NCBI GenBank assembly: GCA_902805475.1
Contig: CADCSX010000008.1
Location: 1,860,001-1,924,000, forward strand
Direction: 5' to 3'
Length of the DNA: 64,000 nt
DNA from: Entonaema liquescens
Taxonomy: Eukaryota > Ascomycota > Sordariomycetes > Xylariales > Xylariaceae
The translations under genes and the position numbers were made by a program. Below, piece by piece: positions 35,600-46,868 of the stretch; the stretch's first letter is position 1, and each line of letters begins with the position of its first letter. A model generated the notes under the pieces. The model made no database searches. It saw only the letters and a list, made by a program, of their open reading frames with translations, and was not told where the DNA came from.

Positions 35600-37705
35600 G
35601 GATACAATTATGACAATGGGGACTAGCTCATCTCACTCTCTGTTGCGCCTGCGACGGAACGTTTTCTATTCCATCGCGGACATGGAACCCCTGTCGCTAG
35701 TCCTGTAAGTGATCCCGCCCTTGGCGGGCAATTCAAGTGCTAGGCTGCTAGCCTCCCCCCAGTCCATTTCCCCTAGCTGTGCTCCCAAATCGAAGCTAAC
35801 GAAGTAGGGGTTAATGTAGACAAGGTAGGCTGAGGAAGCGCATATCGCTACTGGCTGGCTTAAGCTGGGTCCGGCGTGGGTTGTAAGTTCCTCCCAACAC
35901 CGATGTAATGCCCAGAGATTCTTGGTACTGCTTTGGGGGTGTAGAAAACCTTGGCTTCTATCTATTTGTACGTACAGTCTACATTGAATCTAGCAAGCCG
36001 CAAGCGCGAATATGTTGTACATAGGTTCAGTTTCGCGCTACCCATTTAGACGTACTATGTAGTGTACGCAGTAATCAAGACTTCGTTTGCGTGCCCACCC
36101 TTTTATTTAATTTTTTTCCCTGGCCCTTTACCTAGTTGAGTATTAAGGTGCTTCATCATCTGGATTCTAAGAAACGTTTCCAGGCCAAATCAGGCGGGTA
36201 GTTTTCAACCCCAGCCAATCCACAGACTCCGTCATTGCTAGCCTGTTAACCATACCTGGAGCGCCATTAGCCCGTGATGACATCCATCGACAAATATATT
36301 CCCGGCTAGGTTTGCTGTAGAAGGACTAAGTACCTTTTTTTCTCTCGCTTTGGGCTTCTACTTTGAACTCGACGGTTCTTCATCCCACCTGGTTGTAGAT
36401 GATAAGCCTGCCCACCTACGTTACCTACCAACTGGTCCTCAAATTCGAAGACTTCTTTAAACCTCCCACGTTCCCCCTTCCCGAGCCGACTACTCCCGTC
36501 ACTCTCGCTTGCTCTCACTCACACCAAATTCGACAGCCATACCGTGGTCTGATATCATAATATAAAAGTATACCAATATACTTACTTCAACTTGACATCT
36601 CGAAGGTCGAGTTCGACTTATAGTCTTGGACCAGCCCAAGTTTAACTCGACAACTGACAGGTGAGCCTACTTTGCGCCTGGAGGTTTTGTTGTCTGGACG
36701 ACTTACACCCACCTCAGCCAAACCATTTCCGATAGTCCCCATCCAAGGCAGGGCCTTTTCCCGGTCAGACTCTATTAGCCGCATAGCACCGCCGAGAAGC
36801 GTTCGCGCTGCACTGTGCAGTTTTAGCTAGCCCTTGGTGTTGGTGCCGACGGCTGATCACCGCGCGCAGAAAAAAAAATAATTCATTGAAACTCAATTGA
36901 CTTTTTTTTTGCGGCTCCTTAACGGGGAATAAAAAAAAGACAAGAGACAAGAGAGTTCTCAAACCGCAATCGCCTCAACTAAAAAAAGAATTTTCCAAGC
37001 GAAGAAAAATCTCCACTCAATCCACCATATTCTTTCTTACCTAGGTAGACAGGAGCTTCTTTCTTCCTGTTTTCCTTTTCATATCGCGAAAGCGGTCTTC
37101 TTACTCCGGTTCAGCCTCGGCCCTAAGAACAATAGTTTCCCATTCATACCGTTCATACTTAATTCACTTATTCCGTACGGACATCAACATCACCTAAGCC
37201 GTTACATACACACTTACATACAATATACACTTACACATTTAGAGGGACACTTTACCACGTACATCACTCTTTTCGAGTTGTTGGCCCGTCTTACACGCAC
37301 ATAAACCACATACCCTCCCCTACCTATTTACTTACATCACATACAAACAAACAGCTACCCTTGGAAATGCCTGCATGAGGGATTCGCTTCAATAACCTTA
37401 CCTACCAAGTTCCCCGTCGCAACGCCGCCCCGGTTCGCTGCAACGCAACCTACTAAGCTTATTAGCTACCGTTACCAAATCGCTACTCTCGGGCCTTTGT
37501 TGGCCCCCTTGACACCCACGTTCCCAGCATTTCCCAGCCGTTTCCTAGTGGGCAGCCTCGATTTGCTTGATCATTCACTGAGCACCCACCGCTCCTTTGA
37601 TCCCGCCCGAATTTAGTTTTGAGTTTATTGAGCACCAATCCGTCTACAAACCCGAGCAACCCTTTGGTCTTCTCAACTCGTCTCAGCCTTGATTAAAACC
37701 GCACA

Positions 37706-39312
37706 ATGTTAATTGACGGCGAGAAATGGGCTTGCGAAGCCTGCGTTAGAGGACATCGGGTTAGCAATTGTCAACATGCAGGTAAGTTAACCAAGCGCAA
37801 TCATTATCGCATTCTAGCAATTACATCGATTTCCCCCCCATTTATCGAGTCCATTTACAAGGACCCCCGCGGGGGCAGCGCATATAAGTCAATTATCAGC
37901 GCCTCAGGGGAAGGCAGAAGATAGAGAGCAAAGCCAAAAGCTCGGCTCGGACATTTTTATTTTTTTATTTTTTTTATTATTATTATACGAATCACTTATT
38001 ACTAAATTTACTGTCATTGGAAATATGTTACTTACACGTCGTCGCAACCTATCTAGACCGACCGCTTCAGCACATCAACAAAAAGGCCGACCCGTGTCGC
38101 AATGCCAGCATTGCCGTGCGATGCGCAAGTCGCGATCGTCTCATGTCAAATGTGACTGCGGCGAGAAGACGCATAAATGCGCACATTTAAAGCAAACAGT
38201 TGAAGGTCACAAGGGTGAGGCATTCCCCAATCTACAGAAGCCCTACAAAATGAATCCTTTTATGTGTGAAAGACCTACGAGTCTGACCTTGAAGTCCATT
38301 TGCCGGTCCAGACAGTTGCTGTTGTAACCACGGAGGGCGATGCACATGTTCGCATAAGAAAGAGCCCGCGCTCGATACCGTCCTAGAGTCCGATTCCGAA
38401 GCGGAAGCAGATGCTCAACCGGCCAAGCCTAAGGCCACCCCCCGGCGACGGCGCACGAACACGGCACACTCGGAGCCCGTTTTGAGCTTTGACGAGAATG
38501 GCCACCATAAACCTCCGCAGAGGCATACGAAGGCATCGCAGAAGAGTGGTCCCTATACCATAAATCGTGGCTCGTCCATGCATAGGACCGGCAGCTCGAG
38601 TAGCCTAGGAACCAAGTCCGCCGATCGATCCCGAACGACCGGTTCTTCGTCACCTGATCGAGAGGCGCGGATGGCGAAATCCGCGCAAGCGTCGCCTTCG
38701 ATGAATGGGAATTCGTCGTTCCAGCATCTTAATGGCCAATTGCCGCCATTGGACCTTTCCAACATCCGTTACTCCGAGTACTCCTCCTCGTTCGACCTTT
38801 TCTCGGGCGTCTCCGATTACGAACCACCCATGTTCAGCGCGGGCCTTAGCGCGGCGTCGGTCGATTGGGCGCAATACGACGGCTTAGAGCTGAAGGGTGA
38901 AAACTTCACACCCTCCAGCTTTGATCAGACGCAGTCGTACATGGGACTCGACTTCGGCGGCTCTACAGAGCCGACTCTAACCTCCAACTCGGGCGATGTG
39001 TCCGAGACGGAAGACTTGGCCTCCGCATTCAGCGAGCCGCAATTCGACGGCTACGGCAACAGTGCGGCGAGTAGTTATTTGGCCATGTCACAGAGTATAC
39101 TTACCGATAACGATCTGAGTAATCTTGACTTTAACCAGTTCAAGAACACGACGGCTGCGAGCAAGCTGCTTTCCAACCAGTCCTCGTTTGACGAGGGTAG
39201 TTCCGTCTTCCCTCTGATGGAAGACGACTCTATCTGGGGTATGAGCAATTTCACCGACGGTATCACGCACTCGCCGGATCCTGTAGCCTCCGGTCTGTGG
39301 GATACCGCTTAG
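37706..39312 (+). CDS. Copper-fist transcription factor (one frameshift)
   Basis: Copper-responsive nuclear regulator of the Ace1/Mac1/Cuf1/GRISEA family. Three exons: 37706-37781, 38057-38214 and 38312-39312. Exon 1 gives MLIDGEKWACEACVRGHRVSNCQHA with the first zinc/copper Cys ligands; exon 2 gives DRPLQHINKK then GRPVSQCQHCRAMRKSR and KCDCGEKTHKC; exon 3 opens with the Cys-rich SCCCNHGGRCTCSHKKEP, then PRRRR, an S/T-rich middle and an acidic, activator-like tail. At 38085-38086 the sequence has GG where the family KKGRP needs GGG, so the fist is split between two frames. Adding one G restores the motif and the phase of both introns (411 aa). Using GTTAAC as an alternative exon 1 donor would also repair the frame, but would lose the conserved DRPLQxI. 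Confidence 0.88.
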
Positions 39313-40321
39313 ACCAGTTCGCCACCACATCTTTGTGTATGTGTGACTACGGGGGGCGCATACGCCCGGTGATAATATACATACCGGCACGCTCCGATAA
39401 TGCGGAATTCCCAGCGTTTTGATTTCTCGCGCTGCATTATTCTTCAATCATGATACCACGCGCTTTATGACAAACTTGAGCTCTTGTTACATCCATCGTA
39501 TACCCCTTAGGGAATCCAGTTTCGCGCTCTCATTTTTCTTTTATTTATTGTTTATCTGCTCTCGAATCAGTTCATTCTGATCATAGCCCTCATCGAACGG
39601 ACAATGGCGCGGATTTGCGAAAACCTTTATCTTTTTTTCCGGCGGAAGGGGTGATATGGCATATTTCTTTTTTTTGGTTCTCTGGGTGGCAGAGTTATGA
39701 CACTACCGGATTCTCGGAAGGCGTTTTCTGGACATTGTTCTTGAATTTTTGTTTTGATATCTTCTGTCTCACACGGGAGCGGCTCGCGCATACGAAACCT
39801 CTTTCCAGTCGTACATATTACCTCCAACAGCATATGTTTACCATTTCTTCCCCAAATATTTTAGACCCAGACCCTCAACGGGCTGAGAGAGTTATGTGAG
39901 AGGCGGTCTGTTTCAAGCAAAAAATATCTACCTTGTTCCTGCACATAGATTAGAAGTAGAAGGAGGCCTAGAAAGGCAATTCGGTACATCGGTTAGAAAA
40001 GGCAAAAGGGGGAAGAAGGGGGGTGGGATGGGAGGAGGAAAGACAAATCGGAGTCGCTCGCTGCGGGATAAATCTCACGAGTCTTCTTGCGCTGTCTGTT
40101 CATCTTGGTACGGTATATACTTGCCTCTTTGGGTATATTATTCAGATATAGCTATTGCTATTATAACACACTGTTATTATAACATATAACACATACTGCC
40201 CATCGCGGGACACATGCCCATGCGTCGATCAGCTGACAGCTTGCGACTCAATCGGGGGTCATGCATAATTCCCCTGGTAGCCGCGAGGGAAGAGAGGCTC
40301 CGCAAAGATTGGGGGGTTTTC

Positions 40322-40348
40322 ATCAAGGTATCAAGGTATCAAGGTATT
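40322..40348. repeat. Tandem ATCAAGGT, three copies
   Basis: Eight-base unit in exact tandem, followed by a degenerate AAAGGCC/GGCCAAG series. Confidence 0.8.
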
Positions 40349-40775
40349 CCCAAAGGCCAAAGGCCAAGGGGCCAAGAGCCAAGGATCCAAGAATGAACCA
40401 TGGACCAGGGATGACAAATTGACGATGCAGTATAGGCGCGGTTCGCGGTATATACGTATATACCACAGTAGATGGGTTAAACCCACTATGTTGGTTAGAG
40501 ATGTTCGGTTCTACAGTAGCGCGCCTTCGTTGGCTCTGAGGAGATTTCTGTTCCTGCAGCCGATGTCGCGAACTTCCGAATGAAGCGAGGGAGCGAAGCG
40601 GGTCGTGCCGAGTTTTCAACGGTCATACTTTTCATTTAAATAGGAAAAAACTCCTCGACAAATATTTTCCGCATGGATGCGGACATGCCAAATCGATGCG
40701 GCCTCGGCGCACGACCGGTCGTTCCAAAAGGCATGCCGAAATCGTACATAGTAGCTTAGAAGGGGGTGGGCTGTG

Positions 40776-40830
40776 GCTCTCCTCTCTCTCTCTACCTCTC
40801 CTTCTCTTTCTCTCTTGTTCCTTTTTCTAA
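40776..40830. repeat. CT-rich low-complexity tract
   Basis: Nearly pure pyrimidine (CTCTCT with TTC interruptions) over about 55 bases. Confidence 0.75.
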
Positions 40831-42246
40831 GGCTCTCCCCTCCTTCATGCCGTTCTATCCTGGGGGTCGGTGAGAAGAAAGACGCCCGCCTATGGCCTAT
40901 GCTTAGATGCAGCGTGGTGGAACACGCGGCAGGCTTTTCCAAGACGAACCAAGAATACACAAGAAAAAAAAGCAGCCGAAGGAGGGGGGGATCACTGGAA
41001 ATTTATGTACGGAGCACAAAGATAAAAAAAAAAAAAAGGAGAGATAAAAAAGAACTCAAAATGAAACGAGAAAAAATAATATGTATGCGTTTTTCTTTTG
41101 AGAAAAACGATCGGAAAAAAAGAACTCGCCCAGTGACGACATGATGGTACCATCCTGATTCGTGTGAAGTCGGATGATGGGAGTGAGGGCTTGGCGTTGA
41201 TTCGCTGTTTTATTCTCGCAAACTCGCTGCCGATGGAGAAAGAGATCGGCAGACGCTGAAAAACCACCTTTAGGCAAATGGGGAGGATAAAGTGTTTCTC
41301 TTTCGCCCCTATACGAGATATCAAAAGGTCACAGTAAGGAAGAGAGACACCATTGCCTGCCTAATTAAACCACCCAGACGCTACGATAGGTATAGTATAT
41401 TCGAGGTTGGCACACCCCCGTAGAGAAGAAGCGAACATGCAGGTAATATATGTATCCTTTAGATCTCCAACATCTTTCCTCGCCTCCGTATTTGCTTTTC
41501 CGCTTATCTCGACTTTTTTCGAGCTCGAGGCTTTAATAATGCCCATATTCACTCAACGCATTACATGATATACACCACCATTTCTTCGCCGCTGACGGTT
41601 GAGGAAGAAACGATGTGTATTTCTCTCTTCTCTACGAAGCTCCACGCGGCATCGTCACGCCAATGGGAATAGGGGGGAAGGCCGCCCGCAATAAGACGAC
41701 TAAGAGAACGAAAAACTCCACTTCGTCACTGCTCGGCAGAAATAGCCCAACTTATTCACGGTGGCTTACTTTGAGCGTTGCACGACAGAGAGGAAACGAA
41801 AAGAAAAGAGAGGCCCTAACTAACTACCTACAGGCGCTTAGATTAGTTTACTAATATAGACACATACCTAGTTGAGAGAGTACTGACAGAAACAGTTCTA
41901 TTCCTAGGATTGTTTCGATGCTGGAAAAGTTGGTGGGTAGCAATGACTCGAATAGACCCCTCTCTCCAACTTTGAAGGTATCGTCAAAAGACCTCACGGC
42001 ATATTTACTAGCTAGCTAGCACTATACCGGAATCGAGCAGTTTACGGGCTTCCCATTTGGGGACATCCGGAAGACCCGCCTCACAACTGGACTGGGACGG
42101 AAACACTACTACCATTCCATCTCCAAAATATCACCTGGGTAATGGTAACTCGGGACTGTTCTGATTCGATAGAGGCGTGTATACGCCCGCTTGGTGAGTT
42201 CAAACTACTTACATACAATACAGTCGGTTTGAGCGAAATGGGGCTT

Positions 42247-42270
42247 CGGGCTCGGGCTCGGGCTCGGGCT
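42247..42270. repeat. Tandem CGGGCT, four copies
   Basis: Exact six-base tandem in noncoding DNA. Confidence 0.85.
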
Positions 42271-43428
42271 TGTCGGTCGTAAAAGTGCTAGGAAATATCG
42301 GACGGTCAGGGAGAACAGCGAAGCTAAACACATCCCCTCCTATCCTAGATCGATAGCATAGGTAATCCACGAGTAAGTCATCTAATAGATTAATCCATCC
42401 AAACGCTTGGTTTCGAAAAGGGGGTTTAAAGAACCCAGTGCGAATGCGAATGTGATGCGTATATCAACTCTCAGCCCTCCCCGCGGGTATCAACAACCTA
42501 TGTACATCGATCTCTGCTGTAGTTCGTAAGATCTCGGATCGAAAAAAAGCCAAGTTTTCGTTACAGCAGGACCTTGAGATGAGATACGGCTACTTGCCCT
42601 TTTGGGTATTAAGTATAACATGATTGGCTCGTTGTATATGCAGGTGTGCTTGGTTCATGCAACTCTCTCGAAAGATTCAAACAGGGTAGTTGGGTATGTA
42701 TATGTTGTCAAGATGAAGTGCTAGAAGACCACATTACAAGGCAATTCTTCGTTACGATGAGATAGCCAAAGAACATTTCACATATAATTTTAATGACCTC
42801 TCGATTCTCTACAAACACTCAACGCTGGTGAAATCACATTGGCATTAATTTTACAATTGCACCCATGTCGGGGTACATGTGAGCAGACAGTAGAGCGGCG
42901 CAGCGTGCCAATCGGGAAGATCCTCTCACGGCTACTCCCTAAACGTAACATATTGATCGCGGTTATCATTAATATGAATCACTAATGTAACCCGCCCGGG
43001 TTTTTAACGAGGCAGCATGAAGCAAGCCCGCCTCCAAACTGATATCACTAGCTGCCACCGAGCTTATAGCACTATACCAAGGTCCGCAAAAGACAATGCT
43101 CGACCTTCCTTTCTGTTCGGTATAGCGACTCTACTTATTAGAAACAGCAAACCCTGCTTGCGGCATATTCCTCGAATGCCAAAAACATTGACGGTTTGGC
43201 AAGCGGCCCGTATCCAGGAAGGATTATCGATTAACAATTATTATTTTTATTTTTTTTTTGCCTACACCTTACGTTGATACCTGGAAAAGGTATATAAGAA
43301 AGGTATATATCGGGAAGTGGAGATTGTTCCAAGGGGTTTGCCATCTAACATATCGGAGAGTCAAACCACCCTGTTTCTATTGGTGCTGATTGGCCCAGAG
43401 TTCCGCCCTGATACAACAGGATGCTATC

Positions 43429-46032
43429 CTATCGCATCACAGACGAATGGGTTTCAGTCAGAACATTTAAATAGCCGCCTCGGGTGAGTATCCGAGGGTC
43501 GAACCCAATATCACTATAATTATCGCTCGTCCTGAGTGATGCGGAATCCGAGCTCTTGTCTTGCTTAGAAACATCAGATTCGGTTGCCGTGGCTAAGTCG
43601 GCGAGGTGCTGTAAGCTTTGGTTTGCGGCAGCTTGAGCAGTAGAAGGCCGGATATGTTCTGATATACGGTCCCTTATAACTGCATCCCATGTTGATGGAG
43701 CAAGGTTCGAGTCCAGAAGCTGCCTTAAAAGCAATGTGGCGTCATCATGGGTCTTTTCGACATTGGCTAGTTCGAGTAGCGATAGCGCCACGAGGCAGAA
43801 GAAATGATGGTTCAACGGCGTTAACAATTGCGTATTGGTAAGTAAGAGGCCCACTGTCTCCTTACACGGCCATAAGATATCGGATGATTTTGCGTTAGTC
43901 TGGAAGAGATATGCAAGTAATCTAGTATGCCAATAAACCATATGTAATACGGGATGAGAGGACGGTGTGATGCTTTGGGGAAGAATCTCCCGGAAGAGTT
44001 CTATGGAGAGGTTGAAGAAAGAACTCAAGATAGGTGCTGCACCTGAATCTGGAGACAGGACCTTAGGAGAGGCTAAAGCGACAGGTGTAAAGTGACCCAA
44101 AATATTTGACAACCCTATCAGCGTTAGTTCTAGGCCCTACAATACATGTATGATATACTTACGTGCTAAGTGGTACACGTTTTCACCAAGGACCGACTGT
44201 AGGCTAGGCAGAATAACCACACTGTCGTTGGGGATGAACAACGGACTTGCAGTCCCAATAGCGTTCCAGCGGTCCAACATGATCAACGTCCACCAAGCTC
44301 GGGTTGCGATGTTTTCATTTGAATCAGATTCTAAAGGAGCATCAACACTCGTCTCCAGACCCGAAACGTGAAGCCTCATTGAATAGGCTAGACCTACAGC
44401 GCGTCCCAAAATTGACGCCTTAGACGGACCTCCGTGTTCGCCCTTCAGTGATGGCGGCCCATAGTTGTCAGTCGCAAGGGCCGTCAGTATCAACGTTTGA
44501 AGATGCACAAGATTCATGACCAATGTGCGCGGAGTCGGATCAGATTCCCACTCTGTTATCATCCGCGTACCAGAGCCAATATCGACATTAGTATACAAGC
44601 CAGGAATCGAAACAAAAGACTGCATAGTACCGTAGAGTGCCTCAACGAATGCGTCGCGGAGGAGAGGCGGGCATTGCGCTAATTGACCTTCAACACGAGT
44701 TTTACTTGCTGCAAGCAAAGGAAAACAGGTATGAACTACATTGAGATAGCCGCTGAAAGCACTCTCGTCTAATTCACGAGTTGTGCCATTATGGTTAAGG
44801 TCAAGTGGCGTCGTATCTATGACAGCACCTGGACGGGAGGGTGTACCTGTATCGGGTTTGGACAGGGGTTGAGGTGCCAATCCGTTAGCAGAATATGGAG
44901 GTGCCCTGAAACTTCCGGAGGGAGTCTGATAAGGCTGGATTGGTCGTGGTTCCGAGCTCCACGTTGCCTGGCGTGAATTCGTGGGTGTTGTAAACTCGCC
45001 GCCGGACATATTTGAATATGGCCTCTTACGACTATTCTCTTCTGGCTGCCCGGGTGTGCCAAATATATCAGCCGAATCTCTCCTCGCACCATTCAAAAGC
45101 TCACTCAGACTGTCCACGTTACCCCCTTCACTTGCCAGTTTACCTTCGATGTGGTGTATTCGGTCTGCTAGCTCCTTAATATAGCCTTTACTGGGGCCAC
45201 GTTTCTGTGGTATTCTGCTGAAAAGACAGCGAATGCCAGACCGGCGGCAATTCGAACATGGTTCATCGCCATTTTCCGAAACAGCATCACATTTCACCTT
45301 CTTCCTACGGCACTCATCGCAAGCACGAGACACCTTAGATCGTTTCCTTGGCGGGATACCGTCCGGTAGAGCCGAGGCTTGAGCAGCGTAGTGTTGAGCC
45401 AGTTGCTCCATTGTACTCTGGGGCTGCATATGAGGTTGCTGATGCGGGTGAGACTGTTGCGGTGCTAGGTGCATTTGGTGGTGTTCCTGTGGGTGCTCCG
45501 GTAAATATTCATGTTGCGGTTGCTGATCTTGTAGGGGCTGGTCATTATGAGAAAGGGGGGGATCGTGGGTGTCCATGGGGTGATCTTCATGAGCCAATTG
45601 CTCGTTGTGATGTTCATGAATATGGTTCTCGATATGATTTTCATGTTCGGGCACTTGATCATGCTGCATTTGATCATCATGTTGCTGGAGTTGAGGTTCG
45701 TGGGTATCGGGTTGAGCCATTACGTTCCGAAGGTTCGGGTCTTCATTGGGATCGAGAGGTAATGTGGGCATGCCTTGGCTAAGACCTTGGCTCAGCTGAG
45801 CGGCAAGTTGCAGCTCTTCGGCGCTCGTAATAGACGGGCGGGCATCTTGTTGACGAGGGGTGGAAGCGTCGGCATTCTCAGGTTGCGCGTGTTGGTGGTC
45901 CGAATTTGAGTCGTTATACACAGCTGTGCTATCTTGACCATTCGTCACTGGCTCTGGATATTGTGGTATATCAACAGTCTCGTCCCGAACTTCGGGTTTC
46001 GAGTCTTCGAGCATGGGGTCAATGTCGGGCAT
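43429..46032 (-). CDS. Zn2Cys6 transcription factor, Rgt1/COL-26-like
   Basis: Nuclear binuclear-zinc-cluster regulator; relatives (yeast Rgt1, Neurospora COL-26) control glucose sensing and carbon use, which I infer from the zinc cluster followed by QKRGPSKGYIKELADRI. Two exons, complement 46032-44163 and 44114-43429, joined across a 50-nt intron, give 851 residues. Residues 100-210 are a His/Gln-rich low-complexity tract. The cluster uses Cys238, 241, 248, 259, 262 and 269 (spacing 2-6-10-2-6), flanked by KRSK and RRKK. A short coiled-coil linker follows (IHHIEGKLAS), then a fungal middle-homology region from about 400 (TCFPLLAASKTRVEGQLAQC, TRAWWTLIMLDRWNAIG). A CAG/CAA-rich leader lies upstream. 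The plus-strand frames at 45348-45782 and nearby are shadows. Confidence 0.9.
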
Positions 46033-46868
46033 CGTGACCGGTCGCTCTTAAGACGCGTCGGGGGCTACGGGAGAGATAGCAACGCGATGCTTCACAATGC
46101 AGTACTACTTGCGCTAGAAACAGATTTCGGGGAAAATCGACGCGACTGTAATAAAACAGGGTGTTGTCTTTTTTACTCCCTGCTAAAGGTGACAAGGATG
46201 CACGGTAGAAAATATAATCGTGCAGTTCGTGCAGTCTAGTAGTCTATATTGTTTCGTCACCTGCGAATAGAGGAACGTTAGAATTACATAGCGACAGCAA
46301 CAGCAACAGCAGCAGCAAGCAGCAACAGCAATAGTCGTGGATGGACAAAAGTACGAAAATGCGCCTCGAGATCTAATTCAAGATCAATAAAGCCTATGTA
46401 AAGCTATTGACATATGGCAACGCCAGCGAGGGCGCAGCGGATATAGAAGCTCCCATGTCGAAATGCGACCAGAGAAGAGTTATATTGTGCAAGAAGAAAA
46501 GAAAAGAAAAGAAAATATTTGAAATCAGATCAGACATACCCAGCAACAAGTTTCCAATAATATGGGGATGGAAAATAGATCGACGAGTTCCGGCTTTGCC
46601 CAGAAGCGGAGGAGGAAGAACTTGAATAGCCGATGTGTTTCTTTTTTAACCCAGACTTTTTTGTCCCTCGGTCCTAGATTTTCCAGGGCTCTGCGCGCAA
46701 GGTCGGCGATTCAAAAATCAATGCCAATTCTCGGAGACGGGAAAAAGTTTCGAGTTTGAAAGGATCAAATCAGCGCGTGCTGGTGTGAAAGAGGGAGTTG
46801 GAAAAAGAATTTTGCGGCGGGTCGACAAAAGACTAGACCTGATGGAACCTTACCCGAGAATTTGTACA
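46033..46868. promoter_or_regulatory. Upstream region of the Zn2Cys6 gene
   Basis: Presumed leader and promoter, the last ordinary-composition DNA before the AT-rich block. No convincing gene. Confidence 0.45.
46293..46332. repeat. CAG/CAA trinucleotide tract in leader
   Basis: Mixed (CAGCAA)n about 260 bases upstream of the Zn2Cys6 start codon, on the plus strand (CTG/TTG in the transcript). Confidence 0.8.

Larger units (their letters stand above)
32641..37705. other. Gene-poor region, second part, and copper-fist promoter
   Basis: No supported gene. Contains an AT-rich stretch at 32640-33060, a 20-base poly-A at 35580-35599 and TACCTAGGTA at 37038-37047. The last 700 bases are pyrimidine-rich with many CTTACATAC-like phrases, the style of a long fungal 5' leader for the regulator starting at 37706. 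Confidence 0.45.
39313..43428. other. Intergenic, convergent 3' flanks
   Basis: About 4.1 kb without a supported gene. Contains pyrimidine tracts, poly-A stretches (around 41026-41037) and short tandem repeats. Open frames such as 40616-40960 and 40773-41144 are low-complexity Lys/Arg or Ser/Leu translations of purine/pyrimidine tracts. Confidence 0.5.

Noticed and set aside
45348..45782. 144-residue plus-strand frame over the Zn2Cys6 gene
   Set aside because: Shadow of the His/Gln-rich N-terminal tract.
1..46860. tRNA or 5S rRNA genes
   Set aside because: Scanned by eye for B-box-like GGTTCGAATCC and 5S signatures; none convincing. A covariance-model search would be decisive.
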